Below, in pieces: positions 43,721 to 52,437 of a stretch of DNA of 64,000 bases. Each line of letters begins with the position of its first letter. Positions within the stretch are counted from its first letter, which is position 1. The stretch comes from Paenibacillus mendelii (GTDB lineage: Bacteria; Bacillota; Bacilli; Paenibacillales; Paenibacillaceae). Where the stretch lies: assembly GCF_024498075.1 (NCBI RefSeq), contig NZ_JANHOF010000006.1:1-64000 (forward strand). The letters are read 5' to 3'. The position numbers and the translations under genes were made by a program. The notes beneath the pieces were generated by a model. That model was given only the letters and a program-made list of their open reading frames with translations, searched no databases and was not told the DNA's origin.

Positions 43721-43748
43721 GCCGTCCTAATACAATGATTAGGGCGGC
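43721..43748. terminator. Hairpin after the beta-mannosidase gene
   Basis: GCCGTCCTAAT / ATTAGGGCGGC with a 6-nt loop and no T-run. The rest of the 302-nt gap to 43993 has a short unrecognised coding-like stretch (about 43880-43990) and no supported gene. Confidence 0.5.
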
Positions 43749-43993
43749 TTCAACGTTGAAGCGGAGATATATTTTTATAATACCGGACAGCTTTCTTCGG
43801 ATATAATTGGGATCCCAGCAAGTTGTATAGGGTTAGGCCATCTTTATGAAAGGCGAACTTGGATGCTGCCGCGATAGCCAATGAACGAGCTTGGCAGTAT
43901 CAGCATCTGCTAAGTTTTGAGAAGACGGTTTAGCTAGCTGAACTTCGACGGATAAATAGGCTCAAGCACATTATTGACTTTCAAGTCCGGCTG

Positions 43994-44914
43994 CTAGCTA
44001 TTATTTTCTCTAGCGCCTTTCTCTCGATTCCGAACTCTGGCATGGACGGTACGCGAATATTCCGTTAGTGACATATCGGTCAATTGCTTAAATTGCCGCG
44101 AAAAATAGTGAATGCTGGAGTAACCCAGCATTGCAGCGATTTCCGTATAATTATACGCTTCCTCACGTATGAGTTCCTTTGCTTTATCGATTCTAAGCTT
44201 GTTGTAATATTCCATGATCCCGTATCCGGTTATCATCTTGAATACAGTTTTCAGCCTGCTTTTACTAACTGCGATCTTGTCGCAGATGACATCCACCGTC
44301 AGATTTGCCGACAACTGTGTCTTCATATACGCGATAACAGTACGTACAAGCTCCTGATCCTTGTTCTCCTTACCTGCGGGTGATGGCTTATCTTCGGAAT
44401 GCAGATCGTAGCCACTGCGGATCAAACATACCAGCAAGATTTCCAAATAGTTTTGAATCAGCTGCTCGCAGCCGAAGGGTGCACCTGGTCTGCGAAACAA
44501 TATATTCGTCTGTCTGTCGTCGATTGGCGGATCGAATGCGTCAAGTCCTTCTTCGACGATGCATGCGAGAATGGCTCGTTCTTGATCACGTAATCGAAAG
44601 CGACGGTCTTCAAAGAAAGACATCGCCTCACTGTCGCACTCAAACGAAATAATAATAATATTGGGTGCCGTTTCTTGGCGAGCACCTCCCGCATGGAAAG
44701 CGTTAGGCTTATAGAAGATCATATCCCCCTGCTCGAGGCTAATCAGCCGTTCATCGATATGCACGTCCAGCTTCCCCTTGTCTACATAGACAAACTCCCA
44801 AAAATCATGCTTCTCTCCACTCGCCCAAAAGGATTTTTCCAGTTCATAGTAATGGAAGCTGACCAATCTGCTAACGACGATCTCCTTCTCCAATGAATAT
44901 GTTGAATAATTCAC
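43994..44914 (-). CDS. AraC-family regulator
   Basis: 306 aa. N-terminal cupin-like part (HDFWEFVYVDKGKLDVH; GDMIFYKPNAFHAG), C-terminal AraC HTH pair (VDVICDKIAVSKSRLKTVFK; IAAMLGYSSIHYFSRQFKQLTDMSLTEYSR). Divergent from the Gfo/Idh/MocA gene across 133 nt, so probably its regulator. Confidence 0.9.
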   Translation of the reverse strand: MNYSTYSLEKEIVVSRLVSFHYYELEKSFWASGEKHDFWEFVYVDKGKLDVHIDERLISLEQGDMIFYKPNAFHAGGARQETAPNIIIISFECDSEAMSFFEDRRFRLRDQERAILACIVEEGLDAFDPPIDDRQTNILFRRPGAPFGCEQLIQNYLEILLVCLIRSGYDLHSEDKPSPAGKENKDQELVRTVIAYMKTQLSANLTVDVICDKIAVSKSRLKTVFKMITGYGIMEYYNKLRIDKAKELIREEAYNYTEIAAMLGYSSIHYFSRQFKQLTDMSLTEYSRTVHARVRNREKGARENNS

Positions 44915-45047
44915 AGGGTCACGCTCCTCGGACTAAATATGCAAAACGATTGCCCATTCGGATAAAGAAATTCGTATGTAATGACCCTATCATTGGAAGT
45001 GATTAGTGTTGTTAGTTCCATTGAAGCATAGAAGGAGGAGAATGAGA

Positions 45048-46121
45048 ATGAATAAAATTCGTCTTGGCGTTATCGGCTGCGGCGGAATGGCGGGTGCGCA
45101 TGCGCAAGGGTATAAAGAGCTTGCCGATCAGTTGATGGTTACCGCGGTATGCGATGTCGTGCTTGAGCGGGCACAGGCAGCTAAGGAGGCTGTTGGCGCG
45201 GAACTGGCGGTAACCGATTACCGCGACTTGCTTGAGCATGTCGACGCCGTGCTGATCGTATTGCCTCATGATTTGCATTACGAGGTGGGCATGGTGTGTC
45301 TACAGGCAGGGAAGCACGTACTGATGGAAAAACCGCTGTGCAATACGGAACAGGAATGCCTGGAGCTTATTCGTACGGCTGATGAAAATAACCGATTGCT
45401 CATGACGGCATATCCGGTGAGGCACTGGCCATTAGTGACCAAGATGAAGGAGCTGATTGCCGCCAAAGCATACGGCGAATGCTTTCAATTATCCATATGG
45501 ACCGAGCAGTTTACCAAATATGATGAGACTCATTGGGCGCACTCTGCCGAGCGTCTTGGCGGCGGGCAATTATTCAGTCATGGCTGCCATTATATAGACA
45601 TTATGCTCTGGTTCCTTGGCCGTCCGGTCCGCGGCCTGCATATGGGAACGAACTTCGGAACACCATGGATGGAGAGGGAAGGTACGAGCAATGTAGTTCT
45701 CGAATTTGAGAGCGGGGCGGTAGGGTATCATTTTGGCACATGGGGCGCAAGGGGCTCGCGACTTGGCTACAGCATTCACGCGCATTGCACCGAAGGGATG
45801 CTGGAGATGAATCTGGCGGAAGGGAAGCTGTACGCGCACACTAATATGAAAGCGGAACAAGCGAATATGGATACCGCATCAGCCGCTGCGGTACTTATGG
45901 AGCTGGAGCATGCCGGGAAGCTGACGCATTACGAGCTGGAGCATTTCCTGGACTGCGTGCGCACCGGCAATCGCCCCGTTACAGACGGGCCGACCAGTCT
46001 TCAGGGGCTGCGGCTTATATGGCGTCTATACGAGGCGGAGCGCAATCATACGGTAGCTGACCTCCGCGGCCTTGGATTAGATGACGATTGGCTGGCACCG
46101 GAGGCATTTGTCGCGAAATGA
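45048..46121 (+). CDS. Gfo/Idh/MocA-family oxidoreductase
   Basis: NAD(P)-dependent sugar or inositol dehydrogenase. Rossmann start IRLGVIGCGGMAGAHAQG, the family Lys-Pro of HVLMEKPLCNTEQE, and a C-terminal domain with SHGCHYIDIMLWF, the conserved His-x3-Asp. ATG 45048 is 9 nt after GGAGG; upstream in-frame ATGs at 45006 and 45042 overlap or precede that site. 357 aa. Substrate unknown. Confidence 0.88.
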   Translation: MNKIRLGVIGCGGMAGAHAQGYKELADQLMVTAVCDVVLERAQAAKEAVGAELAVTDYRDLLEHVDAVLIVLPHDLHYEVGMVCLQAGKHVLMEKPLCNTEQECLELIRTADENNRLLMTAYPVRHWPLVTKMKELIAAKAYGECFQLSIWTEQFTKYDETHWAHSAERLGGGQLFSHGCHYIDIMLWFLGRPVRGLHMGTNFGTPWMEREGTSNVVLEFESGAVGYHFGTWGARGSRLGYSIHAHCTEGMLEMNLAEGKLYAHTNMKAEQANMDTASAAAVLMELEHAGKLTHYELEHFLDCVRTGNRPVTDGPTSLQGLRLIWRLYEAERNHTVADLRGLGLDDDWLAPEAFVAK

Positions 46122-46159
46122 GAACGGGGCTTAAGTTTTAAGAAACGCCTCATCCTATG

Positions 46160-46190
46160 GAGACTCAGCACCGAGCCGGTGCCGAGTCTC
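46160..46190. terminator. Hairpin between converging genes
   Basis: GAGACTC..CACC and GGTG..GAGTCTC stem with a 5-nt loop, followed by TTCTCC; probably a shared weak terminator for the dehydrogenase and the converging AraC gene. Confidence 0.55.
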
Positions 46191-46240
46191 TTCTCCACGG
46201 CCCTAAAGCTTATCGGAAAGCTCTCCGGAGGCTGGAGCTG

Positions 46241-47167
46241 CTAGTTCAAGCTGCCGTTACGTTCCCGTCTTCGATATTGACCCGGTGTCGTACCGGTCGC
46301 ACGCCTGAACAATTCATAGAAGTGATTCGTATCCTCGAAGCCAATATGGCTCATGATTTCTTTCACGGTAAGCGTGGATTCCACCAGCAGCTTCATGCCT
46401 TCCTGGAGCCGGTAATTCTGCATGTAGCTTTTGAAGGGGATCTCAAAGTGCTGCTGGAACACCCTGGACAGGTGGCGCTCGCTCCAATTGATCTTTTGTG
46501 CGATCTCCTTTAGGGAAACCACAGACAGCGGCATGGCTTGAATTGCGCTTAGAATTTCTGCTTTTACCGGGTGCATCTCCAGCTTGGGAGGCCACTCTGA
46601 ATACTGTTGTCTACCGTTGTCGGTTGCCGTACACAACAAGGAGAGGAGGTCGATAACACGCGCTGTCAGTCGGGTCTGTGACAAAGGTAGACGCTGCCCG
46701 ACGAGCGATTTCATGCGTTCGGTTAGCAAGCGGAATTCGGACTGCGTATCGGCGATTTTGAGCCAGGGAGGTTTCCCTTGCAGGGCAGAACCCGGTTGGC
46801 CCAGCAGCCAGAAGATCAGCTCTTTTACTTCTGTGTCCATGATGATTGAGGTCAGTTCATCGAGCCACTCCGCCCGGAATATGACGTTTCTTACTTGCAG
46901 TGAGGCTGAGGTGGCGGCATTCGCGGGTGGACGGAAGACATGCGTGGTGCCAATGGGGATCAGATAGACTTCCCCTTCCTTAGCCGCGATGGCAGAACCA
47001 TTGATATATTGCGTACCATTGCCGCTTAACACGCAGATCATTTCCGGAAAGTCATGGGTATGCTCAAGCAGCCAATGATGCTCGTAGACATCCATAATGG
47101 CCAGAAACTGATCCTGTTCCAACACTTCATTCGTCGGATAATGCATCGTCGTTCGCCTAGGGGGCAT
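46241..47167 (-). CDS. AraC-family regulator
   Basis: 308 aa. Cupin region (HTHDFPEMICVLSGNGTQYI; IPIGTTHVFRP) and C-terminal HTH pair (LKEIAQKINWSERHLSRVFQQHF; IMSHIGFEDTNHFYELFRRATGTTPGQYRRR). AGGTGAAAG precedes the ATG at 47167; ATG 47146 is an alternative. Divergent from the GH99-like gene across 148 nt, its likely target. Confidence 0.88.
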   Translation of the reverse strand: MPPRRTTMHYPTNEVLEQDQFLAIMDVYEHHWLLEHTHDFPEMICVLSGNGTQYINGSAIAAKEGEVYLIPIGTTHVFRPPANAATSASLQVRNVIFRAEWLDELTSIIMDTEVKELIFWLLGQPGSALQGKPPWLKIADTQSEFRLLTERMKSLVGQRLPLSQTRLTARVIDLLSLLCTATDNGRQQYSEWPPKLEMHPVKAEILSAIQAMPLSVVSLKEIAQKINWSERHLSRVFQQHFEIPFKSYMQNYRLQEGMKLLVESTLTVKEIMSHIGFEDTNHFYELFRRATGTTPGQYRRRERNGSLN

Positions 47168-47315
47168 TGTACTTTCACCTGTGGATTATGACATCTAAAC
47201 CATGATTATGTCCTGTTTCCCTATTAAATTAGAGGTTGTGTCCATTATACAATGATGGTGCGCTGCAAAGGAACCTGTTGCATCGAATAACTCGATATAT
47301 GTGGAGGGGACATGC

Positions 47316-48431
47316 ATGAATAAGTATGATGTAGCCGCATTCGTCTGGCCGTCTTATACAGGAGACGAGCCCAGGACCAAAATGTTCTGGCCAGAGGGTA
47401 TGGGGGAGTGGCAATCGGTCAAAAATGCAGTGAAGAAGTTTCCCGAGCATAATTGGCCGCGGAAACCATTGTGGGGATATGTCAATGAAGCGGATCCTTA
47501 TGTCATGGAGATGCAAATCAATGCGGCGGCCGACCATGGCGTTAACGTGTTTATCTATGATTGGTATTGGTATGACAAGAGGCCGTTCCTGGAGCAGTGC
47601 CTGAATAACGGATACCTGAAAGCCAAGAACAACGATAGAGTGAAATTTTACCTGATGTGGGCTAATCATAATGTCATGAATGTATGGGATATCCGGATTT
47701 CGCATGATGAAGAAAATATCATATGGGATGCCGCGGTGGATCGGCCTGAATTCGAGAAAATCGCCGACCGGCTGATTGAGAAGTACTTTAAACATCCGTC
47801 TTACTATACGCTGGATGGCAAACCGGTCTTCATGATTTACGATCTGGCTAATCTGATGAAGGGCTTGGGCGGTGCGGATGCCACCAAGGAGGCGTTCACA
47901 TGGTTCCGGGAGCGTGCGGTTCAGGCAGGATTGCCGGGCCTACACCTGCAATTAACCATCTGGAGCGAGCAGAATTTCAATCTAAGCGGCGTCGACAGCG
48001 GTAGAACGGCCACGACCAGTGAAATCGTGAAATTCCTTGAATTTGACAGCATGTCGCACTATCAATACGTACATTTCGTCGATATCGACAGAGATTATAA
48101 TGAGATTATGGAGGATGTTCTGAAGGAATGGCAGCGTATCGACCAGACCTATGACATTCCTTATTTCCCGCATATCTCGATCGGCTGGGACAACAATCCT
48201 AGATTCCAGGAATTCCGTGCGGGCATCGTGAAGAACAACACGCCGGAGAATGTGAAGAAAGCGTTCCAGAAGGCGAAGGAATATGCCGATGCGCACCCGG
48301 ACCAGTATCCGCTCATCGTCATCAACAGCTGGAATGAATGGACGGAAACCAGTTACCTGCAGCCGGATGACCTGTATGGATACGGTTATCTGGATGCGGT
48401 TAAGGACGTTTTTCATTCAGAAGAAGACTAA
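47316..48431 (+). CDS. GH99-like (WbsX-family) protein
   Basis: 371 aa cytoplasmic protein of the glycosyltransferase-WbsX/GH99-like group: FVWPSYTGDEPRTKMFWPEG at the start, FIYDWYWYD, FYLMWANHN, and the family end INSWNEWTETSYLQPD. GH99 enzymes cleave alpha-mannosidic bonds by an endo mechanism; whether this one is a hydrolase is unproven. ATG 47316 follows GGAGGGG. Its place next to a beta-mannosidase supports a mannose-related role. A perfect terminator follows. Confidence 0.82.
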   Translation: MNKYDVAAFVWPSYTGDEPRTKMFWPEGMGEWQSVKNAVKKFPEHNWPRKPLWGYVNEADPYVMEMQINAAADHGVNVFIYDWYWYDKRPFLEQCLNNGYLKAKNNDRVKFYLMWANHNVMNVWDIRISHDEENIIWDAAVDRPEFEKIADRLIEKYFKHPSYYTLDGKPVFMIYDLANLMKGLGGADATKEAFTWFRERAVQAGLPGLHLQLTIWSEQNFNLSGVDSGRTATTSEIVKFLEFDSMSHYQYVHFVDIDRDYNEIMEDVLKEWQRIDQTYDIPYFPHISIGWDNNPRFQEFRAGIVKNNTPENVKKAFQKAKEYADAHPDQYPLIVINSWNEWTETSYLQPDDLYGYGYLDAVKDVFHSEED

Positions 48432-48438
48432 TGGAGCA

Positions 48439-48487
48439 CAAAAAAGCGTCAGCCCGCCTGGGTTATGCAGGCGGGCTGACGCTTTTT
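48439..48487. terminator. Strong bidirectional terminator
   Basis: Perfect 21-bp inverted repeat (48439-48459 with 48467-48487) with a 7-nt loop; A6 on the left and T6 on the right make it work on both strands, ending the GH99-like and the immunity gene transcripts. Confidence 0.95.
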
Positions 48488-48502
48488 TGTTTAACCGCTA
48501 TA

Positions 48503-48829
48503 TCACCCGATATAGACGACGGCGCCTTCGCGCCGGTAGGCTTGGGGCAGCTGAGTGATGAGCAGATCGATCCGGCCCAGCATCTGCTCCATCTCCTCAC
48601 CGCCGCGGGCGGCTGCCCACTGTTTCAGACGGTTCAATTCGTCCAGCACATCCGGCAGATCCTCCTCGGAGACGTCGATACCGGTCGAGAAGATCGGGAC
48701 CCACTGCAGATTCAGTTCCTCCGCGGCAGGCTCCCAATAGGCTTTGAAGAATGCTTCGGAGGCAACGGGCACGTTGAAGCCGAACTCCTCTTCATTTTCA
48801 GGATGGGGAATATAGGCACTTACTGACAT
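48503..48829 (-). CDS. Putative immunity protein of the adjacent toxin
   Basis: 108 aa, acidic, soluble, without signal; no family recognised. Centre VSEEDLPDVLDELNRLKQWAA looks like helices; the size and acidity fit polymorphic-toxin immunity proteins. Its ATG (48829) directly follows the stop of the toxin gene (48830), and GGAGGG within the last toxin codons is the only ribosome site, so the pair is translationally coupled. The role is inferred from this context only. Confidence 0.6.
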   Translation of the reverse strand: MSVSAYIPHPENEEEFGFNVPVASEAFFKAYWEPAAEELNLQWVPIFSTGIDVSEEDLPDVLDELNRLKQWAAARGGEEMEQMLGRIDLLITQLPQAYRREGAVVYIG

Positions 48830-51217
48830 TTATGGCTTCCCTCCAAATATAGCTTTGAATGTATAATCCGGAAACTCTTGGCGCAGCTGATTCATGCTGT
48901 TCTCAACCGCAGTTCTGAGCACAGGAGTGTCGCCGTCCAGCCGGAAGACGAAATCGCGGATGGAACGGATTTCATCCAGTGTCGGCACTTCTGGCGTACC
49001 TGTTGCTTTCGGCCGGGTCGTAGCGGCATTGTTCATTAGATTGTGAATCCGGGTCCGCGTCTTGCCCAATATCTGCTTGTCGGCGAACTCCTGCGGCGTC
49101 TGGGCGGGCAGTCCGGTCTTCGGATTGACGCGATCCAGACCCTCCGCAGATTTATCCTCATAGAAGATCTTCTTCTCCATATCCACCTGATCAAATTCAC
49201 CGATCGGGCTGTTCTTGCTATCCACGATTTCGACCTCGCGGTAGGCCGAACGGTCGATAGCGGTCGTGCCCTCATCGCGGTCGCTGTCCGGCTTGTCATC
49301 ATCCGGTTTGGGCTCATCCGGTTTCTCGGGCGGCTTCTCTGGACCGTCCGGCTTGCTATGTGGTCCCGGTGCATCGGGCTTGGGCTTGACAGGGGTGGGC
49401 ACTTCCGGTTTCTCAAACTTGCGGAAGCCGATCCGATCAAGCAGCTTGCGTACATAGGGGCTGCCTTTCTTCCCCACCCAGGAGAAGAACCGGCCGAACG
49501 GAACCCTGCTGAGCGCAATGCCGGCGAGGACGGAGAGGGCATTCTCCGGCGTCAACAGCTTCTTGGGATCTCGGATATACCCGGCAATTTCATGCCCGCT
49601 GCCGGCAATGCCTCCTGCAGTTAATGCAATTCCAAGAGCCGGCCAGAATCCGACGAAGAGAAGGGACAGCGCCAGAGCGCCGAGCAGAATCGCTCCCTGT
49701 TCATACCATTCCAGGCGGTCCCACCAATTTTGCAGACTGTCGAAAAGACAGGCAAAGCAGGCCGAATCCTGGCCGCCCGCCGCATAGACGCTCATCCCCG
49801 CGAATAGGCCTGCAGCCAGCAGCAGCATAGCCAGACCGGTCACAATCCGGTAGAAGGCCTGCATCCGTTCCCGCACCGGGTCCTGTCTGCCGGAGGCCTC
49901 ATCGTTGCCGTAGAGCAGAATGAATCCAAGCTCCCGGCGCTCGCGATAGAAGCCGAGCCAATGCCGGAAGCGGCCGCGGTCTTGGAAGAGAGCCGCCGTC
50001 ATATTCCATATCTCGGAGAATGGATTAAACGGGAGCTCGCTTGGCAGGGATGGCAGCTTCCGCCTTACCTTATTGAGCATCCAATAATCCGCAACGATCG
50101 CCGCGACCAGCATAAGCAGGAAGGCCGAGCGCGTCCGGTAGCCGCTTCCTGTCCAGTCGTGTATCGTCAGGATCCAATCCGGCAGCTGATTCTGTCCATT
50201 ATAGGCGGCGTGATCCAGAATCCCCCACGCGAGCAAGAGCGTCGGGAATATGTAGACTGCCATGCTCAGCCTCGGCCGCAGCCGGTGTGCGATCCCGATC
50301 GCTAGCGTAACCATGGCGGTGATGACGGGATGGCCGACGGTCATCATCGTAGGCAGGAAGCTTTCCTCGAACCTCCCCGGGAAGAGCGAGAAGAAGTCCC
50401 AATGAATCGTCTCTCCCCCGAGAAAAGTCACGCTATAGCTGCTGCCGCTAACCCAACGCCGCGACAGCTCCTCCATCAGCTGAAAGCCGACGCCGGTCGC
50501 GCCTCCGATCAGCGCATAATCGCCCAGGCTGAGGGCGGACGCGCGCCTGGAGAACAGCAAGAAAACCCCCAGCGGAAGCAGTTTCCACAGCTCTTCGAAG
50601 ATGGGCGTCATGACGGCGACCGACCAGGTGTCGCGTGTTGTTCCGCCGAAGAGCGCATGCAGGCCGGCCATGGTCAGCGTGGTGAACGGAACGACGAACA
50701 GGACGCCCGACAGGACGAACAGCGCGACCGGCTTCCAGGGCAGGGTCTTGCTCCGGCACAGCACCCAGAACTGAATCAATACGTAGAAGGACCATAAGTA
50801 TTGTACGAGCATCTTGCGGGAGTCTGGGACAACAAAAAGACTGACGATAAAGACAATTAGTGAAATCCACGAAAGAATCGTATATGCCGTTCGGATGAAC
50901 GGATATTTCGCAATCAGGCCTAGGATGAACCGGTATGCGGCTTCCAGCATATCGCGGAATCCGTTGCGAAGCTGCCAGATCGTACTCGTGACGGACGCCT
51001 CCTCTCGCTGCTGAGACCCGCGGAACCAGGAGTTGGGCTGCTGCTTCAAGCGACTCCAAATGTTCCATATTTTACCGGGCCAAATACTGTTTGTTAACCA
51101 ATATGCGGCGGTTTGAAACAAGAGTCCAATAAAAATTTCACGGTATCCATCCATCCGTAAGCTGGCCGGAAGGAATATAATGAGCCTCCGGTCATCAATG
51201 CTTGCCGGGTGAAACAA
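48830..51217 (-). CDS. Membrane PrsW-like protease fused to a C-terminal nuclease-like toxin domain
   Basis: 795 aa. About ten hydrophobic helices cover residues 25-555. Within them about 190-345 resembles the PrsW/CPBP intramembrane metalloprotease group: EELWK (E208-E209-x-x-K212), MEE (249-250), GHPVIT (H296) and LDHAAYN (H336, N340). A glycine-rich membrane hairpin (508-545) follows, then a Pro/Asp/Lys linker (600-650) and a compact domain 658-795. That domain carries FDQVD (D676, D679) and FYEDK (E687-x-K689), the D...ExK layout of restriction-endonuclease-fold DNases, so a DNase toxin is suggested. The TTG start 51217 lacks a ribosome site; ATG 51154 is an alternative. A small probable immunity gene abuts downstream. 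Confidence 0.68.
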   Translation of the reverse strand: MFHPASIDDRRLIIFLPASLRMDGYREIFIGLLFQTAAYWLTNSIWPGKIWNIWSRLKQQPNSWFRGSQQREEASVTSTIWQLRNGFRDMLEAAYRFILGLIAKYPFIRTAYTILSWISLIVFIVSLFVVPDSRKMLVQYLWSFYVLIQFWVLCRSKTLPWKPVALFVLSGVLFVVPFTTLTMAGLHALFGGTTRDTWSVAVMTPIFEELWKLLPLGVFLLFSRRASALSLGDYALIGGATGVGFQLMEELSRRWVSGSSYSVTFLGGETIHWDFFSLFPGRFEESFLPTMMTVGHPVITAMVTLAIGIAHRLRPRLSMAVYIFPTLLLAWGILDHAAYNGQNQLPDWILTIHDWTGSGYRTRSAFLLMLVAAIVADYWMLNKVRRKLPSLPSELPFNPFSEIWNMTAALFQDRGRFRHWLGFYRERRELGFILLYGNDEASGRQDPVRERMQAFYRIVTGLAMLLLAAGLFAGMSVYAAGGQDSACFACLFDSLQNWWDRLEWYEQGAILLGALALSLLFVGFWPALGIALTAGGIAGSGHEIAGYIRDPKKLLTPENALSVLAGIALSRVPFGRFFSWVGKKGSPYVRKLLDRIGFRKFEKPEVPTPVKPKPDAPGPHSKPDGPEKPPEKPDEPKPDDDKPDSDRDEGTTAIDRSAYREVEIVDSKNSPIGEFDQVDMEKKIFYEDKSAEGLDRVNPKTGLPAQTPQEFADKQILGKTRTRIHNLMNNAATTRPKATGTPEVPTLDEIRSIRDFVFRLDGDTPVLRTAVENSMNQLRQEFPDYTFKAIFGGKP

Positions 51218-51352
51218 TTCATACTACTGCTATTGTACGGCAGAACGGCCGTCTCAGGTAGCGATCCGCGGATATAAACGCAAGGTCCCTGCAGTACGGC
51301 CGATATTCCTGAACATCATGGACAGGTGAGGGTCATCAGGACAAAAACATAA

Positions 51353-51381
51353 TTGTTGGATTTTAATACTAGGCGTAGAAT
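51353..51381 (+). promoter_or_regulatory. Putative sigma-A promoter for SDR-dehydratase
   Basis: TTGTTG (51353-51358), 17 nt, TAGAAT (51376-51381). Start of transcription near 51388, about 175 nt before the SDR start. No gene is supported in the 346-nt gap. Confidence 0.55.
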
Positions 51382-51395
51382 AGGAGATGAATTGA

Positions 51396-51409
51396 TGTAA
51401 GCGCTTGCG
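51396..51409 (+). promoter_or_regulatory. Putative cre (CcpA) box
   Basis: TGTAAGCGCTTGCG matches TGWAANCGNTNWCA at 12 of 14 positions and has a symmetrical AAGCGCTT core. It lies just after the predicted start point, a roadblock position. Confidence 0.5.
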
Positions 51410-51563
51410 AATCGACTCCTACATCCATGTCTTCGCGCAGACGTTCTCAGTCATCACGCCATCGATTCTGTTTCTATTCGTCCAGAAATATAATAGGCCA
51501 AGGGTTTACGTTCTCCGGTGCCAAAGGTGGAAGAGGAAGTGTATTTAGAAGGAGGGATAGAGC

Positions 51564-52418
51564 ATGAGAGACGTCTATGATTCGGGCGAGGGACGGGCGA
51601 TGGCGGAAGGGGAGACTGTCATCCAAATCGCAGGCGGCCCGCCCGGCAGAACGGCGCTCGTAACCGGAGGCAGCCGCGGTATCGGACGCGGCATCGCCCT
51701 TGCGCTTGCGCGGGCCGGGTATGCGCTGACGATTACCCACTGGCAGGATGATGCAAATGCCTCGGAGACGGCGTGTCGAATCCGATCCGAGACCGGGAAG
51801 GACTGTCTCGTCCTGCACGGCAATTTGGCCGAGCCGGGCGAGGCGGAGCGTACTGCGGGCGAGGCGCTTGCTTACATGGGCCGTATTGATGTACTCGTCA
51901 ACAATGCGGGCATAACGGTCAGGGATCCGATCGATCGGCTGCGGGTGGAGCATCTGGATCATCTCATCGGGCTCAACTTCCGTTCCCCGCTGATTCTGAT
52001 GCGGGAAGTGTCTGCGCATATGATCGCGTCAGGCATCAGGGGCAGCATTCTGAACATCACGTCATCGAGAGCAGAGAGGGCCTATCCGGAGGACGCGGTT
52101 TACGGAGGGCTGAAGGCGGGGATGAAGCGGGCAGCGGAATCTGCGGCACTCGACCTAGCCCCGTATGGGATCCGGATCAATTGCTTGGCCCCTGGGGCGA
52201 CGCTTGTCCGGGAAGGGAGAGAGCCCCATGAAGGGGTAGGGAGCAAGATTCCGCTCGGAAGAATGGGCACCCCTGAGGATATGGGGCGAATTGCGGCTTG
52301 GCTTGTTTCGGATGAAGCGGCCTATATCACAGGCATTAATCTGCGTGCCGACGGCGGCCTCATTCTGCCGGGCATGCCCGAGGACGGCGTTAGCGGATGG
52401 GGAGCAAGGCGAAGCTGA
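51564..52418 (+). CDS. Short-chain dehydrogenase/reductase
   Basis: 284 aa. Rossmann motif TGGSRGIGRGIA, NNAG, catalytic Ser in NITSSRAERA and the Tyr-x3-Lys pair in YGGLKAGM; end ITGINLRADGG. GAAGGAGG before the ATG. About 30 residues precede the usual SDR start. It is 19 nt before the mannonate/altronate-type dehydratase, suggesting one pathway, for example a fructuronate/mannonate or related sugar-acid step; substrate not shown by sequence. Confidence 0.87.
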   Translation: MRDVYDSGEGRAMAEGETVIQIAGGPPGRTALVTGGSRGIGRGIALALARAGYALTITHWQDDANASETACRIRSETGKDCLVLHGNLAEPGEAERTAGEALAYMGRIDVLVNNAGITVRDPIDRLRVEHLDHLIGLNFRSPLILMREVSAHMIASGIRGSILNITSSRAERAYPEDAVYGGLKAGMKRAAESAALDLAPYGIRINCLAPGATLVREGREPHEGVGSKIPLGRMGTPEDMGRIAAWLVSDEAAYITGINLRADGGLILPGMPEDGVSGWGARRS

Positions 52419-52437
52419 ATATGAGGGGGAGAAGTGA

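Noticed and set aside
43880-43990. Short coding-like stretch (AELRRINRLKHIIDFQVRLL) after the beta-mannosidase gene
   Set aside because: Interrupted by a stop, no start or ribosome site, and no family recognised.
51474-52019. 181-codon minus-strand frame at the SDR start
   Set aside because: Antisense to the SDR gene; no domain or ribosome site.
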